From positions 1 to 20,428 of the forward strand of contig CAICTM010001946.1 in assembly GCA_903772945.1 (NCBI GenBank): DNA of 20,428 nucleotides, in the 5' to 3' direction. A model generated the notes under the pieces. It was not told the DNA's origin. It worked only from the letters and a program-made list of their open reading frames with translations, and did no database searches. Position numbers and translations under genes: made by a program. This document shows, piece by piece, positions 1 through 8,039 of the stretch (the first letter of the stretch is position 1; every line of letters starts with the position of its first letter). The stretch is from Seminavis robusta (Eukaryota; Bacillariophyta; Bacillariophyceae; Naviculales; Naviculaceae).

Positions 1-88
1 CCTGAGGCACGACAAGGCTCCCTGAACTGCCTGACTACCGCTGTCCCTGAGGAAGGGTTTCAGCGAGATCCAGTCCACTACTTCGGTA
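1..88. other. left edge, no gene seen
   Basis: All frames leading into the transposase remnant are interrupted here. It may be the non-coding 5' part of the Harbinger element, but no terminal inverted repeat can be identified. Confidence 0.4.
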
Positions 89-1148
89 TTGGAACTGATC
101 CTTCAAGAAACTTATTGGATTCATAGATTGTTACAAATCAGTATGGAGGCTGCCTTCCTGGAACATCGTGAATTATCTAATGCCGCTGGTGCTGACCTGC
201 TTCTGCTGACCATCCTCTTCATCTGCGCCATCAAGCTTTTTCCAGTTAATAGAACCAAATCCTTCTTTGAATAACGCTTAGCTTGGAATGAATATAGCAA
301 CCGGCATACCCAGAGGGGTACCTTCGCAAGACGTCTTCGCATGGAGAAAGAATCCTTTGACATCCTGCTGGCACTCATTTTCGAAGAGTTGTTAGTGGCG
401 CCTGAGTGAGTTCTTCGCCAGCTGGTAAAAGAGGGGGCGCAATATTGCCAGAGTTGTGCCTGCCTGTACTGCACACTACGTTGGCTAGCGGGTGGCTCCT
501 ACTTAGATATCTGTGACATAGCTGGACTGTCCAGCGCTTCATTTTACAGAGTTATCTGGAAGACTGTTGACCGCATAAATGAATGTCCAGCACTTGATAT
601 ATATAATTATATCTGCTTCCCCAAGACACCGAAAGAAGTGCAAGCAAGAGGCTATTGATGAGTTTGCCCGCATCAGCCATGCAGCAGCCATCAATAACTG
701 TGTGGGGGTAGTAGATGGGTATTTGCTAAGAACCAAAGTACTACCGGCCCAAAGATATGTTGGAAATGTCCGATCCTACTTCTCTGGCCACTACCAGTGC
801 AATGGCGTAAACATCCAAGCAGCAGCTGATCACCACTATCGATTCACCTTTATTGCCTTCTTGACAGCACCTGGAGTGACTGGTGACCGAGATGCAATCA
901 GGAGATGCAATCTACATTCTTCAATCGAGGCTCTTCCTGCTGGGATAGGCGTCATTGGGGATGCTGCTTATGAGGCAACAGAACATCTGGTGCTAGTCTA
1001 TCAAGGGGTAGATCGGCTGAACCCACTGTGTACGACAACTTCAACTTCTATGCTAGTCAGTTAAGAATTAGCGTGAAGATGTCTTTCGTCAGATGAAATG
1101 GGGAGTGCTGTAGAGGCCTGTCGGTGTTTCCATCACTCGAGTTGGTGG
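89..1148 (+). pseudogene. PIF/Harbinger transposase, 5' part (decayed, interrupted)
   Basis: Remnant of a DDE transposase that cuts and pastes Harbinger elements. Reading across broken frames gives, in order, a helix-turn-helix-like block (LRWLAGGSYLDICDIAGLSS, about 470-530), then a DDE_Tnp_4-like core with VVDGYLLRT (first Asp, about 705-731), a FSGHYQCNGVNIQAA block and VIGDAAY (second Asp, about 951-971). Frame 2 carries the first part with stops at 272 and near 406. It shifts to frame 3 near 645, back to frame 2 near 1030, and to frame 1 near 1085, and there is a TAG at 1111. At the expected third catalytic residue (family R-x-E-M-A-F) the codon at 1076-1078 is AAG, so Lys replaces Glu. 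The gene stops abruptly at 1148, where an LTR element is inserted. Clearly inactive. The N-terminal stretch 89-280 is not recognisable and may not belong to the protein. Confidence 0.85.
1144..1148. repeat. target site duplication GGTGG, left copy
   Basis: Five bases directly left of the LTR element; the same five follow its right end at 2978-2982. A 5-bp duplication is usual for LTR retrotransposon integrases. Confidence 0.9.
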
Positions 1149-1301
1149 TGTTGGGCGAACAACACAAAGACAACGTACAGCTAAGACAGACAGCTTTCTA
1201 GTTGAGTTTATTGAAGAGAGTGAGTAGTTCTGCTGCTGATGACCCCACACATAATAATAATAATATACAGAATAAGGGAATGGAATCATGAACTTCCAAC
1301 A
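1149..1301 (-). repeat. left LTR (3' LTR of the minus-strand element)
   Basis: 153 bp, TGTTGG...CCAACA. Aligned by eye to the right LTR without gaps, it has about five substitutions, near 97% identity. Confidence 0.92.
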
Positions 1302-1321
1302 CACTCCTGCCGTCTTGCCCT
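1302..1321 (-). other. candidate polypurine tract
   Basis: On the minus strand the 20 bases just upstream of the 3' LTR contain 16 purines (AGGGCAAGACGGCAGGAGTG). This is where the primer for plus-strand DNA synthesis is expected. It is interrupted by four pyrimidines, so the call is moderate. The 9-mer CACTCCTGC (plus strand) within it recurs at 1691-1699 and 1907-1915. Confidence 0.5.
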
Positions 1322-1750
1322 GACAGAAATGGCAAAGACGAAACAAATTGTTGCCTAATCTTGCTTCTAAGATCGATACTCATATCGATGTCACTGGGCC
1401 TGAAGGAAAATGGTCATCACACCCACCAGTGCTTGTCCGGAACCTTCCCCAATGGTTGTTAATTGTTGTACATCCCATGAGTCACACTCTTAGAGTTGAC
1501 CAGATTGTTGTTTTAGAACAGATTTGGGAACACATCTTGTATTGATTATAACTGTGTGCGAACTTAAAATACACTAAAGTAGCTTGCAAATAGTGCGATT
1601 GATGTCTAAAGGATGCTTTGTGGACCAGCAGGTTCATCTGGTGTGCAATTGGTGGATTGGCAAAGTACTCAAAATCTAGAGAATAAAACTCACTCCTGCG
1701 GGAAGATGATCGTGTATTGTTGAAAAGGCTGAGGACTTAACGTATGGAAT

Positions 1751-1866
1751 GATCCGTAGATTTGATTGATTGGACGACATATGATACGACAAAAGATCGT
1801 AGTATCTTGATCCGTAGATTTGATTGATTGGACGACGTATGATACGACGAAAGATCGTAGTATCTT
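1751..1866. repeat. tandem duplication, 2 x 58 bp
   Basis: Copies at 1751-1808 and 1809-1866 differ at only two positions. They lie inside the LTR element. Each copy contains GATTGATTG and two ATACGAC/GATCGTA-like half sites. Confidence 0.9.
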
Positions 1867-1869
1867 GGC

Positions 1870-1904
1870 TTGAGAGCGAATCACAGTAATTGAGAGCGAA
1901 TCAC
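1870..1904. repeat. short direct repeat, 15 bp twice
   Basis: TTGAGAGCGAATCAC occurs at 1870-1884 and again at 1890-1904, straight after the 58-bp tandem duplication. Confidence 0.85.
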
Positions 1905-2809
1905 TTCACTCCTGCACTTCGAAGATCCGACACACGGAGAGCTTCGAACGAACGTACGGCACGGTATGTATGGTGCTTCGAAAGATTGCGAGATCTGCTC
2001 GAAAAATGCTGTGCTCTCAAGGACAAAAGAAGAATCCTGGTTGATTGAGGATCTCTCGAGAACTGCAGCACGGGAAATCCTTATCATTGCAGAAAGAATT
2101 CTGAAAAGACTTGCGAGCAATGGGAACCACAGCACGTACTGAGTGCTTCGAAAGATCGTTCGCCTCACAAAATCGCGCGAATCGATAACTCGATGGATAA
2201 AAGCCGGATTTGCGTCGTTCTTGTCAGTTGAGTAGTAGCGTCATGTAGTTTGATCGTTGTAGTGGTAGCTGTAGCGGTAGCTTGTTATCTCTACCGGTAG
2301 CGTTGCTAGCTTTGAGTCGCGGTGGCTGCTTGGGCGAAAACAGTGACTCGGATTCCTCGTATAAAAATTCTTTGTTTGTTGGTGTTTGTTATCTAAGTTG
2401 CTTCCTCGGCAAAAGTTCTTAGTTCCTCCTGTAGCGAGTCGACAGTTGTCCTCGTTGACTGCCTTGGTTGATGGTGAGTTCGTAGACGAGATAGTATTAT
2501 AATTTCTCTCCATCGTGACTCTTCTTGGTGGGGTAACCTGCACTTCTAGAGCCGACCATGTAGCCACTCCAATTTTCCAGGGATACAGAACAGTATGTGC
2601 ACTCTGGTAACCAGCCAGGTAATCTCAAGCACTCCTGTAATTCTTGTTTCTTTCTCAAATGCGCTAATGGTCTCGGATTGCGGTTGATGCAATACAGTAT
2701 TCTCAAAGTGACTTGCATCTGTCAAGGTCACAGCAACACTCCTTGTTGCTCAGAACTCCTCCTTTCTTTCTTGTTGATGCTACTGGGAGTATGATAGCTT
2801 CAGCACTGG

Positions 2810-2824
2810 ACTCTCTTCAATAAA
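2810..2824 (-). other. self-complementary primer binding site of the LTR element
   Basis: On the minus strand, TTTATTGAAGAGAGT begins at the first base after the 5' LTR. It is the exact reverse complement of ACTCTCTTCAATAAA, which lies inside both LTRs (minus strand; plus 2883-2897 and 1207-1221). No tRNA-type PBS starting TGG is found at this junction. This is the arrangement known from Tf1 of fission yeast, where the 5' end of the transcript folds back to prime reverse transcription. Confidence 0.75.
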
Positions 2825-2977
2825 TGTTGGGCGAACAACACAAAGACAACGTAAAGCTAAGACAAACAGCTTTCTAGTTGAGTTTATTGAAGAGAGTGAG
2901 TAGTTCTGCTGATGATGACCCCGCACATAATAATGATAATATACAGAATAAGGGAATGGAATCATGAACTTCCAACA
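2825..2977 (-). repeat. right LTR (5' LTR of the minus-strand element)
   Basis: 153 bp with the same termini as the left copy. Read on the minus strand it has a TATA-like box at LTR position 34-43, the putative transcript start with the self-priming sequence at 81-95, and AATAAA at 90-95. Confidence 0.92.
2935..2944 (-). promoter_or_regulatory. TATA-like box of the LTR
   Basis: GTATATTATC on the minus strand, about 40 nt upstream of the segment that would have to be the RNA 5' end for self-priming to work. The same site is present in the left LTR. Confidence 0.45.
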
Positions 2978-3154
2978 GGTGGAATGATTCAAGCAATCGC
3001 GAGGGTGCACAATTTTGTCATCAATGAAAGATGTAGAATGAAGAATGAGAATGGGGATCCTATTCAGTTAACGGCCTTGGATGGACAGGGAGAGGACCAA
3101 AGCTATTCCATCTTCATGAATCAATGGCACGGCGAGTGGAAAGACTGCAGCTGA
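2978..3154 (+). pseudogene. PIF/Harbinger transposase, C-terminal part
   Basis: Begins with the right copy of the GGTGG duplication. From 2983 it continues the frame broken at 1148 (…R-V-G-G then M-I-Q-A-I-A-R-V-H-N-F). The IQAIARVHNFVINER block matches the C-terminal helix of DDE_Tnp_4 transposases. It ends at TGA 3152-3154 after a charged tail. It has no start of its own and is the severed end of the gene that begins before 1148. Confidence 0.85.
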
Positions 3155-3249
3155 CATGACCAGCATCCAACAGATTGAACGACAAACAGAACAAGAAAAA
3201 AATGCAAGAGAAAAGAGCCACTTGAGAGTGCCGCTCTATCATAGTTAAA

Positions 3250-5039
3250 CTAGATGCTGTTACTGTCACTGGCGTTCGCTTTCTCTTCCTCATGTTCGTC
3301 TATGCTTTCTTTCTTGGGAATCTTTAGATCTGCTTCCTGCATTCCAATTTGAGTAGTCGCTTCTTCAACTGTGGAATCTTTTTCTTCTTGTGTCTGCAGC
3401 CACTGTCAAGGATGTCAACGTAGTGGTCACAGATTCATTCATACTCTCTGTACTGCTCCTGTTGCATGTAGGACTTGCGCATTGCCGTTGCTTCGTGCTG
3501 GCCTGTTTCGAACGCAAATGCAGCCCTGTCAAGTGTTTGCATTATCTGTCTATCCCTTTTCGATCCTCCACTCGCAGGCTCTTCATTGTCAGAGTTGCGT
3601 GAAGTTGTCCTTGCTTCCAAGAGTGCTTTTCTTCGTTGCGCGAATAGAAGAATCTGACTGTATTGAAAACGTTGTGAGCTGTATCAATATTCGGTATTTC
3701 CTCCACGCGATTGCCAAGATAATAGATAGGTACACCTGACATGGTAGTTGGTGACCGCACAGTCAGATGGGTCTTTCGCAAGTAGTCGTAGAAGCGCTGG
3801 TGCTGGCCTGATGCTGTCTTTGCAATGATCACTTGCTCGCGAGCCTTCACAAGATCATTTACATTCTGTTGACTACTCTGTGCCGACATGTTGTTGAAAT
3901 CGTTGGCATTGATTGCTTGTCCCTCCACGGCTGCTGTGAGATACTCGTCATTGTTTGGATCATTAGGATCGGAGTACAGGACAATGCCAAGTGTTTCGTT
4001 TTGTTCTGCGTCGTTGTAAGATACAGAGATGTCACTCCAGAAGCTCTTGGTGGGATTTTGACCACTGTTCCCACTTTCGAAAGCGTTCTTGTCAAACATC
4101 TTTGCAGAGCAAGGAATCGATCAATGTACAAGGGAAGAAAAATAGTACTGACCAGCCGGACCAATAACTGGATCTTCTTTTCCATAGATGTCGACACAGT
4201 GCTTGGGACCATTATATTGTCATAAGTAGCGCCCATTTCAATAGCCAAATCCATCTGTTCCCGACAAGCGAACATAGTGGCAGATCCAATGTTCTTGCAA
4301 CCAAAGTTCTTTGCAAGCTGTCGCAACTGTGAAGAATTCAGATCTTTCCTCAAATCGAAATAGCGATAACTGTCAGTGCCTTCTCTTCCAACACGGATTC
4401 CTATTGCTACTTTGTGTGGACCTTTGTCTGTCTTGGAACGGCTCTCAAGATCCTCCGAGATCTCAACACGGTGTTTGTGCTCATAGGTAAAGCCCGTCAA
4501 CTCATTGGGAAGTTCTTTGTTCTCCTTTTTTCCTGGCTGGAACCAGCGGTGGCTTGCCGGAAGATGTCTCATCAACATTAGTTTGTGCGTGCTCAGTAGA
4601 GTTGTATGTTCCTGGTGGGTGGTGTGGTGTGGTGGTGGTGGTGTGGTGGTGTGGTGGTGGTGGTGGTGGTGGTGGTAGTGGTGGTGGCCGCAGTGGTGGC
4701 AATTGACTCAGCGTCAGAATATAACGGTAACCTCTACTGGGAAACCAGGGGCACTAGTCTGCCATAAGCTGTGCTGGTCACCGTGTATGTTCATATGAAA
4801 GCCCTCTGGTGGAGTATCGAGCAGAGAGCAGAAGCCACTGTTGGGGAGGGCAGTGGGTGTTCTTCTTGTTTTCGGTTGATGTACCAGCGGTGGTGTTGGC
4901 CGCACAATTGGCTCCAAGATTGACGATGAGGGGCGTCGCGATGAGTATCATCAACATCATCCTCCGACGAATCCACTGGACTTGCAACCTCCTGAACGGG
5001 GAGCGGCAGTACTTCCTCATCCACAGAGGAGTCCTCCAT
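3250..5039 (-). pseudogene. decayed accessory gene of the Harbinger element (probable)
   Basis: A coding sequence runs on the minus strand from ATG 5039 (acidic start MEDSSVDEEVLPLPVQEV) to TAG 3250, broken by several frameshifts. They fall roughly in 4900-4700, near 4520, near 4103, near 3640, near 3445 and near 3395. The pieces join smoothly at most breaks, and the middle holds the most protein-like stretches (LAKNFGCKNIGSATMFACRE; VKAREQVIIAKTASGQHQRF). The C-terminus is Glu/Lys-rich, as in coiled-coil tails. It is convergent with the transposase, 95 bp between the stops. Harbinger elements normally carry a second, DNA-binding protein next to the transposase, so I infer that role from position. 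I cannot identify a Myb/SANT domain in the sequence. It could instead be an unrelated host gene that has decayed. Confidence 0.6.
4612..4687. repeat. GTG/TGG microsatellite
   Basis: Nearly pure GGT/GTG triplets for about 75 bp. On the minus strand it would encode a Pro/His/Thr run within the decayed accessory gene, and its slippage may have caused one of the frame changes. Confidence 0.9.
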
Positions 5040-5197
5040 CTCTAGTCTCTACAATGATGTGGGCGTTTCGAGTCAACTTGTGAACAACTTACGGGCACAA
5101 AGGGATCCATTTTTGACTACACAATGTTTGCTACAAAGAGGAGGCGAAAGAGAGAGGAAAGAGAGAGGAGGAACACAAACTGGCCTACGAAATTGAC

Positions 5198-5206
5198 TAT
5201 ATATTA
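5198..5206 (-). promoter_or_regulatory. TATA-like box of the decayed accessory gene
   Basis: TATATATTA (plus strand) lies about 160 bp upstream of ATG 5039 on the minus strand. It is followed by a CT-rich leader (5130-5175, GA-rich on the plus strand). The layout fits a core promoter, but no transcript start can be seen. Confidence 0.35.
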
Positions 5207-5491
5207 TCTTTTTGGAGATCTAATGTAAAGCTATTTATCATCAAGTGCCTGACTGTTCTTCTGTGTGATAGTTGCAGGTCGCAAATTTCATTACAGTTGA
5301 TCATCATGTTGGTTGGCGTTAGAAGTAGGCGACGGAAAACATAGTGATCAAAAGATACCCAAGTTGTGAACCCCCATGCGCGTTATGGCGAAGGTGCGAG
5401 AAGGTTGGAATCTTCTTCGCCAAACGAAACTGGCTTCTTGAGTACCACTTCAATATTGGGTACCGCGAAGGTACGAAGCTGCGAAGGTCAG

Positions 5492-5932
5492 TTAACGATG
5501 TATCCTAAGGTCTGGCGACGTCGCCAGGCTTTTTTCGCTCGACAACACGGAAAATCGAGCTAAAGCCGCTGCTGCACGACTTCAAAGAACGTTTGCTGTG
5601 CCTGAGCAGACACCTTCTGCTTCTGGGTACTCTCTCTTATATATCTCTGAGTGGCAAAGAGCCCTTGTCTGCCACCTTTGGGGCGCTGTAGCCTTAGAGA
5701 TAACAGAATCAGCAAATAGGAGGCAAAATCGGCGATACGGCCGTATAAGACTTGCTGAGCACCTCTGAGTGGCAGGTTAAGTCTCTTCCTCTTCTCTACT
5801 ATTTTCCGAACAAGTTTGTTTATGGTAGCTATCGCTGAAGAGACCGAGAAGAGGTACCATCTTGATAGCAGCTTTTGCTCGATTTTTGGTGTTGTTGAGC
5901 GATGCGCGCCGGTCGATAGGATACATCGTTAA
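5492..5932. mobile_element. MITE, about 433 bp, flanked by TTAA
   Basis: Left end TTAACGATGTATCCTA (5492-5507) is the exact inverse of the right end (5917-5932). Imperfect inverted similarity continues inward: 5536-5560 against 5877-5901, both containing CGCTCRACAACAC and AATCGAGC. The terminal inverted repeats are therefore about 56-69 bp. No coding capacity. The ends are symmetric whether the duplicated target is TTAA (5492-5495, 5929-5932) or only TA. TTAA would suggest a piggyBac-like source and TA a Tc1/mariner-like one; the motif right at the ends does not decide. An internal direct repeat CTCTGAGTGGCA occurs twice. Confidence 0.85.
5511..5526. repeat. 16-bp perfect palindrome in the left MITE end
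   Basis: CTGGCGACGTCGCCAG reads the same on both strands. It has no equal counterpart in the right end, which instead has the shorter GC-rich GCGCGCC stretch. Confidence 0.85.
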
Positions 5933-5996
5933 GAATGGAGAGCTTGAGAAAGCTCACCAATGCGAACGTCTTGCTTTTTACCATTGTTTTCGCCTT

Positions 5997-6020
5997 GCTA
6001 GCTAGCAGCTAGCAGCTAGC
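5997..6020. repeat. GCTAGCTAGCAGCTAGC repeat cluster
   Basis: Overlapping copies of GCTAGC and AGCTAGC, the densest of several CTAG clusters in the gene-free stretch. Confidence 0.8.
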
Positions 6021-7814
6021 TTTCGAAGCTCGCAACTACTGCCAACCGCCAACCCCTTTAGCTAGCAAAGCCCTCTCCACAGACACCTGCCAACCCCATG
6101 CCCAGTCTAATGGGGACGTTGGCACTTGTAGGTTTCTCCACCCCACCCCGCAACAGCCAGCCAGTATCCATAGCACGAGCTCAGTCCAGAAGCGCGCCTA
6201 CAATGTCTTTGAACGTGAAAGGCGACACTGTGGAACAATCAGGCGTTACCTGGCCTTGTGGTACCGGTATTGTGTCCTCTACTCCAGTACTTGTAGCTTG
6301 ATGGTCAAAACAAAGGTTCTTGGATCCCCTCCACAGAAAGGTTGACCATTGGGGAGGTGGCCTGAGAAAGTACTCTGAGTGTCGTGTACAGCACTACATA
6401 CATGTACGAGTATTCGAGTATTGGTGAGTCAGGATTGTGTCATGGCGTAATGGCCAAGACACGATCCGAAAGAGAAGGTTCACGAGAAGGCGAAGAGATG
6501 GTGCACAGTTCCTTTTGGCTTTAGCACATCAACATCATGAAATAATAAGCACGAATTCAGACAGCATGTTCGTCACAAGCTAGCTAGTGGCTTGATCTTG
6601 ATGGTCAAAACAGCAGTCAAAACCTACTCCTCCAGTAGTTTAGTGAACGCGAGCTCGTACAGTCGGACTGGTAGGGTTTCTAAGAGAATCGAAAGATCCA
6701 AGGTGGACACAACTTGAAAGACTGGACAGCTGAAAGTGGGCATGTGGCCATGTGGAAGGATTGGATGCTGGATGGATCCGAAGCTTGTACAGTCGTACAT
6801 CCATACCAGGTAAATGTAATGTACTTGTGACCGAAGGCACAACCACTGGGTGAAAATAATGGCCAAACGGAAAAAGCTGAAGGAACAGGCTGAAAATAAT
6901 ATTATTGGCCAAACGAAAAAGGAAGTAAGGAATCACGCTGGGTTGGAGGAGAAGGAGAAATCCGAGGCTTCTTTTTGGACTTTGACCATTACGGTACCGT
7001 ATCCAGTACTCCAAACTACTACAGTATAGGTACTACCGGTAGTGCATGTACATGTACATGTGGTATTGGTTATTGGGCTTTCTGGAGGGCTAGAGGAGGA
7101 GCCGTGGAACCATCTCTCCTTGTTGCTGGATGCTGGACCGTTTCGAGTTTCGAGTGGTTGAGTGAGTTGAGTTGGGTCAAGTCGGGTTGTTGCAATTGAG
7201 TCAAGTCCCCAGATGAATGGAAAACGGATGAAAAGACAACGTACCGGTCTCACGGTCTCACACAGAAGAACTGTTCCTCCGAAATTGGCATTCTCCTCCC
7301 AATGGAGTGAAGTTGACCACTTTCCAGCAGAAGGTGTAGCTACTATGAGCACCGGTGTACCGTTTACCACTGGGTTCTGTGTGTCCAGTAGGAAACATCA
7401 CCGGTATGGCGATCCTACAATTCTATGTCCAGTATTGCTCACACTAAAGTAGCCATCTAGCTAGCAGGTACTTGCTAGCTAATCAAGATGAGGGCGGAGC
7501 ATCATGAGCCCAACATGAAGGCCAGAGGCCAGAGCATCATCAAGAGCCTCTTCAGCTTCGAGCCTACTAGCTAGTACATGCTAGCTAGTAGTGAGCTTTA
7601 CACTTTAGACTATTAGTCACACTGTAACAAGGAGCTCTCATTCTCTTGGCAAATAGCTCGGCAAATCTAGCTAGCTAGCTAGTTCTGTTGAAAGAGAGGC
7701 ACTTTTTTAGGTGCTGGAAGATTTCAGCATCATCATCTTCTCTGTGCATTAAATTTTGTACAGTACCTTGAGAGTAAAGGAAAAGCGGTAGTGGTCGTTT
7801 TGTCGGCTTTCCTC

Positions 7815-8039
7815 TCAGTCGATGAACAGAACTATGGGGCTTACAACGCGGCATTGCAAGAAGGATGGTTCGGTGGAACAGCTGTAGAACGATGGTCGAA
7901 AGCGACGGGATGGCAATTGAGACTCGTTTCCAGCTGGATCGTACGGTAAAGGATCGTCAGCGCATGAATCTTCAACTACTCTACCAATAGTCAAACATCC
8001 AAGAATAGATAGGACCAACGATACAGGGGGTTCAAGCAT
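7815..8039 (-). CDS. possible small secreted protein, weak
   Basis: A 74-codon frame starting at ATG 8039. The N-terminus MLEPPVSLVLSILGCLTIG resembles a signal peptide, and an AT-rich box (ATATATATT) lies shortly upstream on the same strand. No family is recognised, and a frame of this length can occur by chance. A protein-coding role is doubtful. Confidence 0.15.
   Translation of the reverse strand: MLEPPVSLVLSILGCLTIGRVVEDSCADDPLPYDPAGNESQLPSRRFRPSFYSCSTEPSFLQCRVVSPIVLFID

Larger units (their letters stand above)
1149..2977 (-). mobile_element. non-autonomous LTR retroelement, minus orientation
   Basis: 1829-bp insertion with two 153-bp direct LTRs (1149-1301, 2825-2977) differing at about five positions. 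Each LTR begins TGTTGG and ends CCAACA, and a perfect GGTGG target duplication flanks the element. The 1523-bp interior has only short broken frames on both strands; I see no protease, reverse transcriptase, RNase H or integrase motif and no convincing gag, so it would depend on proteins supplied in trans. Minus orientation is chosen because a purine-rich tract abuts the left LTR on that strand (1321-1302) and a priming site abuts the right LTR (2824-2810). It is larger than typical TRIMs, and may be a deletion derivative of a full element. The five LTR mismatches suggest a fairly recent insertion into an already decaying transposase gene. Confidence 0.92.

Noticed and set aside
1348..1545. 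65-codon plus-strand frame inside the LTR element
   Set aside because: No recognisable domain, lies antisense to the inferred element orientation.
1881..2567. Minus-strand frames of 95 and 108 codons as a gag gene
   Set aside because: No zinc knuckle or capsid-like pattern, and the frames do not connect. I keep them as unexplained interior sequence.
1149..2977. LTR element read in plus orientation
   Set aside because: No tRNA-like PBS (TGG...) after the left LTR and no purine tract before the right LTR; both signals fit the minus orientation.
5492..5932. MITE with a 3-bp Harbinger-type TTA/TAA duplication
   Set aside because: A 3-bp reading leaves the ends unequal by one base; TA or TTAA gives symmetric ends.
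6640..7014. 124-codon minus-strand frame rich in Leu and Phe
   Set aside because: Composition follows the purine-rich plus strand; no matching gene context.
6933..7370. 145-codon minus-strand frame
   Set aside because: Low-complexity Thr/Cys run from a GTACATGTACATGT repeat, no family features, and overlapping frames of similar length on both strands.
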